Shown: positions 43,561-58,776 of the stretch, one piece after another
Numbering within the stretch: the first letter of the stretch is position 1
Layout of the letters: each line of letters begins with the position of its first letter
Assembly: GCA_905250025.1 (NCBI GenBank)
Contig: CAJNOJ010000004.1
Location: forward strand, 930,001-994,000
DNA: 64,000 nt
Direction of reading: 5' to 3'
Source of the DNA: Adineta ricciae
Lineage: Eukaryota; Rotifera; Eurotatoria; Adinetida; Adinetidae
Position numbers and translations under genes: made by a program
The notes under the pieces: model-generated
The model's database searches: none
Seen by the model: only the letters and a program-made list of their open reading frames with translations
What the model was told of the DNA's origin: nothing

Positions 43561-45676
43561 AACTTCGGATTGATAAGAGAGACAAAATATATGTCTGTAA
43601 TGAGATCGCTTTCGAACTGAATTTATTCAGTGGATTGTAAATGGCAGAAATCCTTTGGTAAAGGCCTTTTTATATTTCTAGATTCCAATATTTTTCTCTC
43701 TTTCTGAAATTAGTTTGCTAGGAATAGAGAACGAGAGAGCGAGAGAGAACGAGATTTTTTCTCTCTTTATCATCGAATATCATATTATTGTTGTTAGTTA
43801 CCATACATAATTTCGAAAGAGCAAGCATATGGTCACTAGCAACAACACAAGTGTAATATAAAATATGTAAATGACAGCTTGTCATTCTCTCATCTTGAGG
43901 AATGTATACACAGAACCATATCAAATGTTATATATGTGGACATAAATTAGTCATCATCTCGAAATGAGTAGAAATTTCGACGTCAGCAAAGTCAAGGAGA
44001 GAGAGAAAATTTCTTCATCTAAATTGAGTTTTATCGGCTGTGCGTAGGTTGAAATTTCATCAGCGACGTAATAGCATGCTGTACTCAATTTTCGTCTGTC
44101 ATTCTCATTTGATTTCAGGCACACCTTCAAACGTGTATTGAACATCACAATATGGTGAAATTCGATCATTTTGTTGTTGTTTTCATGTCTATACACAAAG
44201 AATAAATTACTTTTGCCAGAGAACAGAAGAGAGAAAGGCAAGAGAAAAAAATTACTGTTCTTTAAATATTAGTTCAATATTACATTTCGCAAATTTAGTC
44301 AAGGAGAACTGACTACTTTAAATCGTATCCTTAATGTCGATTTGAAGGACAAGTCGAATGGAAGATATTTTGATCTCATCAAACGTTTCTCGCTGACAAA
44401 AGTCAGGATTTATTTCAAAGAGAATAAAATATCGATGCAAACATTATCATCTGCTCCCTGATTTAGTTTCTCATCGAACAATTCTCATAAAAATGTATTT
44501 AGTAAATAGATCCTTTTTATATCAGACAGATTTACGACATTGATCAACAACCATGTCGTCTAATGAATCAGTTTTTCGATTGAATACCTTCGGCTATTTA
44601 CGACGAATGAATTTATTGGTTTGTCAACGCAAAAACGTCTTTCTTGACTTCCGTGACAGTGATTCATCCGGTTAAAGTTTAATAATCAGATCATATTCAG
44701 ATGTCCGTAGAATTCAATCGGACTCGTTGTGCCGTTTTTGTTGTTGTTGTTGTTGAAAATCAATTATCTTCTGTGAACATTGATTTCTCTTGTTATCAAT
44801 GTCTCCAATTTCCTAGTTCCTAGTTCCTCTTTTAACATAACGTGATGTTATTCTCTCTCGCACGTAATTGCGTTTCCATACGATTCGATCGAACACCGCT
44901 GATGTAATAGGTGATATATCAATAAATCAAGTGTTTTTCCGATGAAAAAGGCAGTGATTTGAATACTTCGAAACAATGGGAACAAAATGGTGATTGCAAT
45001 TTGTATGTTGATATAAAATCTGCTTCTGAATGTCTGCCACTTCAAACGGCACAATACTCAATAAGTGGTACTCAGCGTAACCATAGAGCAGAGAAAGAAA
45101 AGCTTAGATTAAATTAAATGATACAAACAATATAAATCGCAAAATCTAATCCGAGAAAAGTCATTCTACGTATTATAAAACACGCGAACTCATGATATCC
45201 GTGTTCGATTGCTATTATCGACACCAAAGAAACGGAAAAAACTAGATATTTATGCGCTCTCTATTGATTAGATTTCCTATTGGCTCAAAGCTGTTCACCA
45301 ATTGAGTTCTGTTAACTTCAAGAAGACATGTCAATGACAATGAATGCTATGCATATACGCTCTACTTCGTAAGATGTCTTACAAGGTCTCTTTCTTTCCG
45401 GTGATTAAAGGTGTTGTGAACGAACGTTTCTTTTAATACACCGACATTGCCACACAAACAAAACATATGAGTATACCAGTAAGCAAGTCGACTTTCTTTT
45501 TTTCTGAGATCTCGCCGAGCTATAATGATGATAGTAAACATCAAAACAGAAGGACAAAAATAGTGTCAGGCATTCTCGGATGATTTGCTGTATCTCGAAG
45601 AACATGTATAGAGACATAAATATCGATGTGGAACACTCATTTTGTAATAGTCAGAGTTCTTTTTCTTTTCCTGTGA
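43561..45676. other. Intergenic region, 2.1 kb
   Basis: Shared upstream DNA of the divergent EB-module and CAP-Gly genes. No supported exon. A GAGAGAGCGAGAGAGAACGAG tract is at about 43731-43753 and a TTGTTGTTGTTGTTG run at about 44740-44754. Confidence 0.5.
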
Positions 45677-48600
45677 ATGTCAGTAGGGAATAGAACAGTA
45701 TATGAATATCAATCATATTCTAGTAGAGAACGCCTTCCTTTTTTTTTGTAATATAGGTGGCAAGCGAGCGTAAATCATTTCTACCATTGCGATTAAAACC
45801 AAGCACTGGTATAGTTGCATCACGTCCAACAATACCGATGCCAACCGTAACGGAAACGAATGAGTAAGTAATGTTTGAAATTGATTCGTCGGTGGCTTTA
45901 TGAATTATTCATTTGCTTAGTAAACCATCATTAACAGTTGGCAGTCGTGTCTTAGTTAACGGACTAAAGGGTGGAATCTTACGATACATAGGTACAGTAC
46001 AGTTTGCACAGGGAATATTTTGTGGTGTTGAACTCGATCAGCCAGATGGAAAACATGACGGAGAAGTGAAAGACATTCGGTAAAACGAACTTTTAGAATG
46101 CTCTTGTTTCGCTTAGTCTTATGTCTTCGTTCAGATACTTCCAATGTGCTCTGAATCATGGAGTATTTGTACCCCAAGATAAAGTCGTTTTAGCACCTCG
46201 CGCACGAGCATCAGTAAGCCTGGATTGGAAATTGATTTTCTATTCGTGCGTTCATTTAGTCATCACAGAGGCCAGCTAGCCGTTTGAAACCTCCAACATT
46301 GACACGTTCGATTACACTTACATCATCAATTAATAAACTTGAACTATCCAAATCAGTTCAATTGCCAGATATTGTACCTAGCCCAAGCAGTCAGCCGGTG
46401 ACGTTCGATGAGTCAATATTCAATGATAATCACGTGTGTTCGACATTCTCCCTTGAATTTTTTTAACATATTATCTGCATATATTCAGGAAATTAACACG
46501 CCAACGATACAGCCCAAAGAAGAGATTGTAATTAAATTTGAACCTCAACCAGTCCCATTTGATGAACGTATGTGTAATGTTGACTCTTTTACTCAATTCT
46601 CACTATTGTGCATAATTTAGCTCCGGAAGTTGACTTCACTGATAGTGTGTCACTCATTCTTCACCAACTACAACAGGAACAAAGACCGATCGATACACAT
46701 GCTTCTTCGATAACGATTAGCGACGATGAAACTGATGACGAAACAGATGAATTAGATAATGAAAGTGTGGTCGAATCAACTACCAATGAAGCAGTCAATC
46801 GAACACGTCAATCCTCTATCTCTTCCATTATTACACCAATAGACTTGCCAAAATTTGTTCAAACAGATTTATCATTTCCTTCACAAGATAAGATTACATT
46901 TACCAAGGATGAAACTACGCATAATCAAACGAAACTGAGCAAAAAAGATGAAGCAATAAATGTCAATAACAAAAAACCAACTACTATTCCATCTGTTAAA
47001 AAACGTAAGTCAACAACACGAATGCCAGTTTTGTTTTTTCAAAATCGCCTCTTTTTCAGCTATCGAGCGACGACCAGTACCCACAACGACAAACACCGCC
47101 AAACGACCTGTAACTAACATTGTCCCACGAAAAACTTCAACCATTCCATCAAAGAAAGGACCTACAATAGCAAAAGCACAGCTGAAAGCCGCATCATCAG
47201 TGGCATCATTAGGATCACAACCAAGTACACCAATCATTTTCATACTCTATGAAATTTCGTTCAACATCTATTTTAGAATTGAGTTTATCACTTTCGCCAT
47301 CGAATTCTTTGAACAGTAGTCAATCCGATGTTGCATCGATTACACCAAGTTCCAATTTGGAGCAAACACCAGATAACGTATCTCAAGCTGCAATCAATCT
47401 CCTCGGTAGATCTCAAATTATCATAAGTAAAGAAAAGCAAATGTTTGCTTCTTCATCTAGAGAAACAACTGGAAGAATCTCACAATAAGTTCGTCAAGCT
47501 TGAACAGGAAATCACTACGTAATTGAAACAATTGAATTATCACCTTTCGGAAATGTTTCCTTGCTTTGTTTCGATAGGCAAAAAAGTCTCAATCATTCTC
47601 TCAAGATGAATAATGAACAGTTAAAGAAATACTATCAATATTTACTGCAGAAATTCGATCTGATGCATGTTTTAAGTCAATATTTTCTCACTGAAGTAAG
47701 ATTAGACTTTGTCACCGTGAATTTCGTTTGTCATCGACTTGTTTTCTTCGTCTTAGAATGAATCTCTTCATCGACAACATCAACGACAATTATCTCAAGG
47801 TAGATCGACATTTTCACACTGACAAAATTCAAACAAATCTTATTTGTTGTTTCTAGCGCGATTAACAAATGATCAATTAAAAGTAAATTTTGCATTTCTC
47901 TCTTGCGTATGAACTAAAATTTGTGTTTTTCTTTCGAAAATTTCATAGAAATCCATTGAGCTATTACAAACCACGCACAGAAACGATCTGATTACATTAG
48001 AAAAACAACAACAGAATCGTATTGACATTCTGAATAAAACTCACGAACAACAAATAAATGAATACCAACAAAAGAACAAACAATTATTGGTAAATACGAT
48101 CGATTAACTTGAACATTTTCTTTTACGATCGAGCATTTTTTAGCAAGAAAAAACTGAAGTGGAAACTCACTGTGCGATTCTCCAAGAGAAAGTCGATGGT
48201 TTCTTGACTGAAATGGCTAATAGTGAACATGCCGATGTTCTTCTATGCCATATGGAAACATTAGAAAAAGATCGAACGAGCTTGCAAAGTGTACTCGAGT
48301 TAAAAAACAAAGAAATTACACAATTACGAACAAAACTTCATGAACAAGAATCCCAAGTAAGGGACTAAATTTGCTTTTCATATCAATAAATCTTCTGCTC
48401 GTAGTTAACTGATATAAAAGCATTACGAAAGCGTGTGGATATGGCTGAGAATCGAAATCAAGATCTGGAATACCTACTCCGACAAAAACAATTGAGCGAA
48501 AAGTATAGCATCCAAGAAGATTCTAATGAGAGTCACATTGACTTGTATTTGTAGGGCTGCTGTTATTGAACGCGATGAATTACGCGAGCAAGTCACACAA

Positions 48601-48852
48601 CTTGAACGCGATAATGGTCAATTAAAATTTGAGAATGAAACATTACGATATCGGCTACGTGAACGATCATTCTCAGTGTCAATGATCGTAGATAAACCAA
48701 CAATCTTACCCAATCAAATTCCTCCTGTGTCTTCAAATACAGAACCAGTTCGCAACCGTGCTTTTAGCATATCATCAACGATGCTTCTTACGCATGACCA
48801 CGAACGTATAACACGTTCGTTATCATCTTTAAATTGTATTCTTAATCGGTGA
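45677..48852 (+). CDS. CAP-Gly and coiled-coil protein (CLIP-like)
   Basis: The best start is ATG TCA at 45677-45682, spliced to 45757, giving MSVASERKSFLPLRL. One CAP-Gly domain follows: LTVGSRVLVNGLKGGILRYIG, FAQGIFCGVELDQPDGKHDG, YFQCALNHGVFVPQDKVVLAP, i.e. the GKNDG-type pocket as GKHDG. Then comes a Ser/Thr/Pro-rich linker (KPPTLTRSITLTSSINK and a basic KRPVTNIVPRKTSTIPSKKG part) and several coiled-coil exons (EKQLEESHNKFVKLEQEI, LLQTTHRNDLITLEKQQQN, RDELREQVTQLERDNGQLKF). It ends SSLNCILNR. CLIP proteins track growing microtubule ends through EB1 and tubulin tails. Only one CAP-Gly and no terminal zinc knuckle are seen, so it is CLIP-like rather than a full CLIP-170. Confidence 0.8.
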
Positions 48853-49937
48853 TATATTCGTTTTTCTATTTTATATATTTTCCTTCTCTCATGGCTTTTG
48901 TATGTTTCAAGAATGTGCTGCACCTGGTTTTTGTCTAGTTGTTTGCTTGCTCGTATTTCTATTTTAGACCATTTCATGACACATACACATATATCTATCT
49001 ATATTTGCGTGATATGATTGCTATACACAAATTATTCATTGCTTTTTTTGTATTTTCAACATATTTATTTGTTGTAGTATGTGTTTAGAAGGAAAGAATT
49101 ATTTTAATAAATATTTCAATTCAGGCATGATGAATAGATGAATGAATAATAATACAGATGTATTCGCATTGGCCATGTTTAACTTTGTTTTTGTTTTTTT
49201 GATATTTTGGATCGAAAAAGTCTGATGCTCTCATCGCTCGTCAACCCTTTTCTCTTGTTCACTATGCTTAGTGCACTCTATGGAATAGTAATATAAAGTG
49301 ACGGCTACATAAATCAGAAAGTTCTATTGTCTAGGTTTGCATTCCATACGTTCATGTTTATTTTGACAAAATTATTGGAAAAATATAGAATCGATCGATA
49401 ACAACGCATTGTTCATTCAATGTCGTACAGGAAAAAGAAACATCTGGAACCGTTGGCTCTGTTCTAGAGCATTCATTAGTTTATTTTGTAAAAACGACTG
49501 AATGTTGTCGGATGAAACTCAAGTGAAATCTTCATTAATGCATATCTCATAATGGAACATGTGTAGTAGATTCATAGTCAAAGCATGTTTACTTTTAACG
49601 GAAAGAGAATCAAAGATTATATCCGGCAGGAAATGGTTATTGATCTGTTTTTTCTGCACAAACTCGAAACTAAATAGTTTAAAGCACGATTTGTTCGTGT
49701 GAAAATACAAATTTCCAAATAGTTGGTGATGTGGTTACAACTACTCCTATTAAAGAGGAAGTTCAGTTGAATCAGAGCTAAACTGTTACTTCTGCATTCT
49801 TCGTAGTGTTCATGTCTACACATACTGGATTGATGAAGTTTGACTTTTTCTCATGCATTTAAAGTTCAAATTTTGATGAAAATTCTTTGTCATAGAACTA
49901 ATTTCATTAACATAACCATTCGATAAGTCATATTCGT
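48853..49937. other. Intergenic region
   Basis: No coding exon recognised. T-rich downstream part of the CAP-Gly gene, with AATAAATATT at about 49106 as a possible polyadenylation signal. Confidence 0.45.
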
Positions 49938-51240
49938 ATGTCATTTGTTATTCAATTGCTACTAGCTCATCTTCTACTGTTTTCGTATTCAGTCGACAGC
50001 ACCATATGTCGATGGTGAAATGTTCTTAGCTATGTTCAAATGCAATATCTTCATATTATTGTAGGTCGTCCATTCAGTGCGGCTGCTCATTTTATCAACC
50101 GATTATCCGTGTTCGTATTGTCGATGGTAATTCTTCGTCAAATGTACCTTTTTGCGGTAAAAACTGCTGACTTCATCTTCGATTTAGCTTTAAGTTAATT
50201 TAGGTGGTTCACTCGTCACCGATTGATATGTCCTAACGGCAGCTCATGTATGTCTTTTCTTTCATGAACAGAACTAAAAATAAAGAACTAGTCTTCTTCT
50301 ATATCTAGTGTTTCTATGATGATTTCAAAAGGCTAGGTAGTTCTATAGTCACCGTACTGAAATTTCGATATATTTTTGTCATTGGTGCTCGCTATTCGAC
50401 AGAAATAAATACGTATCTCAATAGTCATTTACGGTTATCGGCAAAAAGGATCCTCAGTATCATGCGAGAACGAAAGTGAATGATATTGCTCTTGCCGATA
50501 AAACAACATTACGCTATCCGAAACTATTTCCACGAGATCGAGCAGACGCAGTAATAATTCCGCTCATCATTACCAACTCCCTTTCGCAAAGCTATCTTCT
50601 CGCACATTGCTATCAGGTGGGGCGCGCCAGTGAAGGATCACAGGACCGTGGTAGTACAGTTTTGTCACAAGTTGATTAACCTGTTCAATCGCCGTATATA
50701 CAATCATCGGATTGTGCCGATTAAATCTATGATCCCGAAAAACAATTTTGTGCTGGAGTGACCGAAGGCGGAAAAGATACATGTCAGAACGATAGGTTTG
50801 TCTATCTCTCAGAAATAAATGATTCATTGCTACGATTGTTTCCTTCCTAGTGGTGGACCATTGATGTTAACATATAATCAAACATGGCAAATCGTTGGAA
50901 TCACAAGTTATGGTGAAGAATGCGCTCGTCCACATAAACCAGGCTGATGTCTACTAAATCGTTAAGAAAACATATGAAGTGTTTCTTTCTAACTTATTTC
51001 CTAGGAGTCTACTCTCGCGTTAGTGTCTATCGTGATTTGATCAACCAAACAATCAATCGAAATATTGATGTTGATGAAGATGAAACACTATTATTTAATA
51101 TGGAAAATAATACCGATATGAGTAATAATTTAGAAATCTGGTGGGATGGAGATGCTTATAATCACTCAAAATTATATTTAATACCAACATTTGACTTAAT
51201 CTGTCTTTATTTGTTGCATAGGTTGAATTCCTATACTTGA
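49938..51240 (+). pseudogene. Decayed trypsin-like serine protease gene
   Basis: Remnants appear in order. A signal peptide MSFVIQLLLAHLLLFS at 49938, a propeptide with CGCSFYQP, the activation site RVRIVDG, then CGGSLVTD-stop-YVLTAAH around the catalytic His, DPQYHARTKVNDIALA with the catalytic Asp near 50450-50495, and FCAGVTEGGKDTCQNDSGGPL with the catalytic Ser near 50740-50865, then WQIVGITSYGEECARPHKPG and VYSRVSVYRDLI. Breaks seen: a TGA between CGGSLVTD and YVLTAAH; a missing stretch of about 15 residues between VDG and FCGG; a frame change before DPQYH and another between NDIALA and the WGAP remnant; N in place of G in GDSGGP; and a lost GT donor after HKPG (GCTGAT). It is probably a dead relative of a digestive protease. 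Confidence 0.8.
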
Positions 51241-51357
51241 TAAGAACTGGACAAGTGCCATGTTGATTGGTAATGACAATTGGAAACATGACATGACATA
51301 TGTATAAGCAAGCAAATGTTTATTGTTTGATAAAGAAAAAGGAAATCGTAGTGTATT

Positions 51358-54300
51358 TTATTTCAATTTAATATAAGATGGTAACACAAATTTCACTTTT
51401 CCACTCGGTAAATTACGCGTCACTTCTTGATCTTTCACTGTTTTAATAAGATCCTTTTCTAACTGGCTTGCTGTGCGATCCATTGCGAAAAATTTCAAAG
51501 CCGCTTGAACATCTAAATGGAACTTCGTTTCTTACAGACAAACAAAGAGATTTCAGTTCTTACTTTTGCCTTTTTTAGCAGCACCTCCTGGTAGGATTTT
51601 CACTTTATATTTGTAATTATTTAATGCGACCCACGGTGCGCAAACACCAATGACATTTGTCAATGGATCGTCAGATGTCGGTTGACCGGTTAATGTAAAA
51701 AGTAAACGAGCATCTTCAGACAATCGTTTAGCCTTTTCTTCTTCGTCTTCTTGATGCTGTTCAGTTTCATCATCATCAATAGCTGCTGCCGCTGCTGCTG
51801 CTGCTGGAGTGGCAGCTGATTGTGGTCGACTTTTAGTTGAGTCAGGCCTTTTCTTATTGTCTTTGTTATTTGCTTTTTGTTGTTGCTTTTGCTGCTGTTG
51901 CTCTTGTTGTTTCTTTTTGGCTTCATTACCGGCTGAACCCAATAGTTGCATTCGAACTTGTCGATCTTCTTCGTCTTGATCCTTATATTTCTCTTTGATC
52001 TTCTTCAAACGTGCTCGTTGACCACGTTTCAACGGTTGATTTTCATTCGATTGTTTTTTCGGTTGCTGTTGCTGTTTCTGTTGTGGCTGGTGACGTCCAA
52101 CTTGTTTCTGTTCATTAGTATTGGATTGAATTGGTTTTTCTTCGTTGTATGTGACTTGAGTATCAGGATATGCGGAGGCCTCTTGTTCTTCATCCTCATC
52201 AGACGAAGACGAAGAGGAAGGTGGATCTTCAGCTGCAGGTGTAGGAACATTCGCAACGGGTTCTTCCGTTTCTTCAACAATCGTTTCTTGCTGTTGCTGC
52301 GATTCTTGTTGTTCGTCAGGTTTAGTCTCTTCGTTTTCATCATCATCATCAGATACTTCTAACGGAGTTTCCTCGGCCGATTCTTGCTTTTCAATAATTG
52401 CTGCTTGTTTCAAGTCCTAATGAGAAAAGGATCAATTATTCCGAAACTTCATATTTCTAAGTGACATGTTTGCCTATACCTGTTCATCTAGAACACTCTT
52501 TGGCTTTCGTTCATCGCTATGTCGATCAATCGCCGCTTGGTCACTTTCATCAAACTAGAACAACAAATTTCATTGATGACATTGCATCGCATGACGAAAG
52601 CTCACTTTGAATAGAAGAGCAAATCCAAAATTCAACGGCGTGCTCGGAAGATAATTTCGTTTTCCTACAATGAACAAATATATATTTGATAATAAAACAG
52701 CAAAGAATCGAATTCAAACCTCGAATCATAAAAGCACCCGTTGTAATATATTCTCCAGTTGGTGCACTTTTCGAAACTTGATCATGTTTTACCCAGTAAG
52801 CCGGAGCTGGCACTTTCGCCTCCCATGCTGCACTGTGGCAACACGCTAAAATACCAGCTTCCTGTAATGTTCGTGGCGGTACGTCATTCCCTGTTGGATT
52901 TTTAATCACAACGCTTGTCGCACCATGTAAATCGGCGTGAACGTATAGATCACCTGGACGTAAATGACGTTTCACTAATAGTTCATTTTGCTGTTGATCG
53001 CGACCGCCCAAGACAATGTAGTTATCGGAACTAATGAACCAGTAGAATTTTTCAAACCTAAATCAACATAGTTGTGTCGTGCAGTGATTCGTTGATTAGA
53101 AAAATCAAGAAACTACCAGTAAACTTTTCGTGCTTTTGTTACAGTAGCGACGCGTTCGACTTCTTTAAGTAATTCATTTGTACGTTTCGATGCGGATTTA
53201 ATAGCCTAACGATTAGTTATCAGTCATTTCAAGAATTAGACGAAAAAATTCATACTTTCTCTCCTGCTTCGATGGTTCGTTGATGTTTCTGTGACGATTG
53301 TTTTTTATGTTCAAAATATCTATTGAAATCATAAAAACCAACGTATAATCAAAATCGCAGTTCACTATGTTCATACCGTTTAGCATTCGCAAAAGCAGTC
53401 AACGAAAGATCAACGTCAACTCTAACCGGTGCAAGAGAAGACTTGTCGTTTTCATCGGCAAATGGGTCTCTACAGTGGGAAAAAAGCGATTGAAACAACT
53501 AGTCAAAGTTACAATCCAACCGAAGAAGTAATGTTATGTGATTGATATCGAATTTAATCGTTAGAATAGCACGTGCAGTTGGATCACCAGACTGCTTGGC
53601 TTCGTCGACTAGTTCTTCAATTTCTGGCCAACTCATTTGGTTGGCTACTGCAGTATTGATTGCTGTCATTGCCCGAGTAACCTGTGAATAGTTAGCGAGA
53701 TTTGGCGAGAGAAAACTTAGTCACTTACGAGATCAGCGTTCATTTCTATGAGATATGCTCGTCGAACATCTTCATCCTGGAGAGAAAACTCATGTAGTTC
53801 GATCTTGACACGTGCCAGAAACAAACCTGAACAGCTTTTAATTCATCCAGACGTTTCTGATGATCCTTTTTGACATTATCAAGCTTTTTTAATGCCTCTT
53901 TTTCTTTTTGTACGATCTGTCCATCCAACCGTTGTGCTTCAAGTTTAGAAAAGAACTCATCAACAGCCTAAAAGTGAGAACTTTCGTTTCTTTTGTAAGA
54001 AAACATTTCTGTTTTACTCGATCGAATGTTGGTAACTCTAAATATTGCTTCGATTCGAATTGTTTAAATAAGAATGGATGAAATTCTTCATAGCTATAAA
54101 ACAGATCTACCACTTCAGCTTACTCAAGTTTCTCATATCTTACCTGACACGCGCCGATGAACCTTCTTCTCGATAAGTGATATAACCCTAGTATAATATA
54201 CACAAACTTTCATATGAAACTTTCCAAATTATTCGTCTTACTTTACATTCACCAGTATCTGCTCGTGTTAAGTAATTCAATGCTTCTACCAACTGCGCAT

Positions 54301-55368
54301 GTAACTTCGGAACATCTGCATAGTACAAGACAGAAAATGAATGAAGGTAAACGTTAATTGACTAGAAATATACCCTGTTCAATGCTTAATGTCTTGCCTG
54401 TCGTACTATTATCAGCATTTAGTCCTGCTTTTAGTAAACATTCATCAAGTACAGCGGATCCGAACGCTAGAAGAGAAAATCTAGTCAAGGAAAATCTATC
54501 TCTTGGAAGAAAATCGACCATACGTAAGATTGGATTGAGTAGTTTCTTGATCGATTCATTTGCTGGTGCGTTACTTAGAAGTTCAATCAATCTAGACAGG
54601 GACTACGAAGTAGATTTCATTCTACTTTGACTTTTACAAACTTTTCCAATGAAATTAAATCTTCCGGTTGCTTGACAGTTTCAATCGGATATTTCTCATT
54701 AACGGCAAACTTTTCTTCTGTTGTTGCATCTGTTCGTCTCCGGATCAACGATAAAATCATGTAGTTGTAATCGGTTAAAATGATATTTCCCTGGAGAGAA
54801 AAAAAACGGCAAATACGAAAAACGAAGGTTGTGTCTCTAGTCATACTTTATCGTAAAGTTCGACAATAAGATGATACGCTGCTTCGCCACTACCGAATTG
54901 TAAATCAACAATACGATCGATACCCAATTGTTCAATCGATTCTAACCGACGAGATTTGAGATGTTTCCGAAGCTAAACTCGACGAAAAATTCCAAAAATT
55001 TCCTCGCAATTCTTCTCTTACTTTCATCGCGAAACCTGACGGAATCAATCCTTTAGGCCAGTCGAATTCCGTTGTATGAATTCGAATAGCTGATTCAATC
55101 AGTAGCACACCTTTATCATCCGGTCTATTGAAAAGGAAAACTTCTCTCTCAAACGAAAGTTCATCTGGTATATTTACTTCGAAAATTTGATCAGATACGT
55201 CTTATTATCAACATCATAAATATTCACAACTCGAACGCCAAGAAAACTAGATGAAAAGAAACTCAAGTCGATGTGTATTCATCAAAAGCAAATGATATAC
55301 CGTTTTCGAACAGCGGCAATGCATGCCTTTAGATCAAGAGTCGTAAATCGAGTCTTTTTAGCAGGCAT
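51358..55368 (-). CDS. NEMF: NEMF (Rqc2/Tae2) ribosome quality-control factor
   Basis: Minus-strand gene with over fifteen exons, from ATG at 55368 to TAA at 51360-51358. The NFACT-N domain begins [18 protein letters not shown], then [42 protein letters not shown] and [20 protein letters not shown]. The Asp of TTLDLKA and the Asp-Arg pair of GIDRIVD match residues needed for CAT-tail addition in yeast Rqc2. Later parts are HhH/coiled-coil, NFACT-R ([20 protein letters not shown] and [21 protein letters not shown]), a long Gln/Lys/Glu-rich linker, and the NFACT-C domain ([20 protein letters not shown] ... [16 protein letters not shown]). NEMF binds stalled 60S subunits with Listerin and extends nascent chains. 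The Gln-rich linker is longer and more repetitive than I expect for the family. Confidence 0.93.
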
Positions 55369-56092
55369 AGTCTTCAGATGATTCTAGTAATTTTGCAATT
55401 GACAAAAAAACGATTTCAACATCATCCTGTTATATCAGTCAGAACGAACAAAATTCGTTCGCTAAACACATCCACCAATCGGATTTTAGTCATTTGGCGA
55501 CATCGTAATAAAAAGTTTAGCCTGATCACTCCTTCGACTCATTTCTAGCGTTACTCCGTCTGTCTTAGGGATTATATTGTGACTTCTGTTTATCAATGGT
55601 GAGATATAAACACCTAGCGATCTGATTTCGCACACCTGTTCGCTGTATGTATGAGAGCAAGAATGAAAACAACTTCCTAAATAGTACATTGATTCCAATT
55701 TATCATGAGTACAAATATTCGACCTGTTAGCAACTCAAGATTACCAGGCTTTCCATGCCTATCCAATGCTATTTATCGCCCAGGTGCGCATATTCTATTT
55801 AATTCAGGATCAAACTAAAGGGACACTTGAGAGAAAAACAGCTTTTTTTTCGAAAGAATGTGTAAAAGGCGTCAGCAGTTGCCTATCTCGCGCAGAATAT
55901 CTCCATATACCAAACATGATCCAATATAATAGCAAGGTTGGGTATTAGTGTGAATACACTTTTTATCAATCGTACTTTCATTCATCTGTTCTCATTGTGT
56001 AGATTTAATATTGTATTTTGCCCTTACATCGATCTTTTTTCTTCTTTAGATTATCAGTACGATTTCGACCGACGTTTCAATAAAACACGATC
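55369..56092. other. Intergenic, shared upstream region of NEMF and AHCY
   Basis: Head-to-head genes. An acceptor-like TTTTTTCTTCTTTAG ends at 56050, 42 bases before the AHCY ATG, as expected for a 5'UTR intron or a spliced-leader site. No supported coding exon. Confidence 0.5.
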
Positions 56093-57738
<1,646 letters not shown>

Positions 57739-58554
57739 ATAATCTAGGAAAATCGACATTTTTTCAAGCGAACTCTTTCGTTGTTCACTGTTTTGTGCTA
57801 ATGTTTGTGTCGAACTTTCGAAAAAGAAAAAGAATCAAAAACAGACATTGACCTAACAAAACATATTCTCATGCATGTTATTTATTTCAACAGAATATTT
57901 CGGAAGAAATCTACGTGGTGTAAGTTGTCGAGCGCAAAGTAAATCGTCATGATAGAAGGTCGATATCATTACATGTGTGACCTTGACTATAGAGCAAAAC
58001 TGGATGATGAATAAACATATTTATTGTCCTCGGATGAAATGATGATAATTATTCAATAAAGTAAAATACATATTGCAATTGTTTATTAACCTCGATTTGT
58101 TTAATTAGAAGACAAGAGATATACAATGGTGAATTTCTCGATGATTTGTTGAAAACAACATTCTTAATGATATGTTATGCTTTATTTCCGTTTCGATTAG
58201 TTGAATTAGAAGATTTCAAGGATCTTTTATGATGGTTCTCTTTCGATTCATATTGTTCTTTAATTCGTTTCGGTGAATGACACATCATGTTGTATATGAG
58301 AGAATGAATTTGAAGAGTAGAAGAATGTCGGAGGGTGATGGACAAGTGCTCAAGTGAGCGTAATCGAGCGGCAGATTCGTTTGTTGATCTTGAGGGGTGT
58401 GCATGTCGGTTAGCTAGAGGGCTCGCTAAGCAAATGACCAAGTGTGTCACAGTACTTTCTAATTGAATTCGATTTGTCTCCCTTTCTTTCTATTAAACTT
58501 ATGTACAACAATTTCATTTTTATAGGCTTTTTTTTGGTCATTCATTTACATCCG

Positions 58555-58775
58555 TATACTTTTTACTTTTATATTCATAAATGAGACCAATTAGTGCAAA
58601 AGAAAAGATTCATTGTAGTTCGATGTTAAGAGACACGCTCGGTGAGCACAATCGCTATTATTTGTCTATTGAGAGATGAAGAGCTAGACATTGAAGAAAA
58701 ATTTTCTTTTAATGTATGTAGACGAGTGTGTTTGTCTCCTATTTGTCTTTCCTAAGTAGAATAAATGTATCTAAT
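58555..58775. repeat. 221-base direct repeat, copy 1 (left of N)
   Basis: Read by eye it is identical to 58777-58997. The two copies abut a single N at 58776, which points to an unmerged assembly overlap rather than a true tandem duplication. Confidence 0.9.
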
Positions 58776-58776
58776 N
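58776..58776. other. Ambiguous base joining two identical copies
   Basis: Single N between exact 221-base copies. Confidence 0.95.

Noticed and set aside
55486-55948. Short frames between NEMF and AHCY on both strands, including an exon-like MSTNIRPVSNS stretch at about 55706
   Set aside because: No in-phase continuation was found after the possible donor; probably 5'UTR or promoter sequence.
58175-58450. 91-residue minus-strand frame
   Set aside because: Ser/Arg-rich, no domain, no splice partners, no ATG context; looks like chance in AT-rich DNA.
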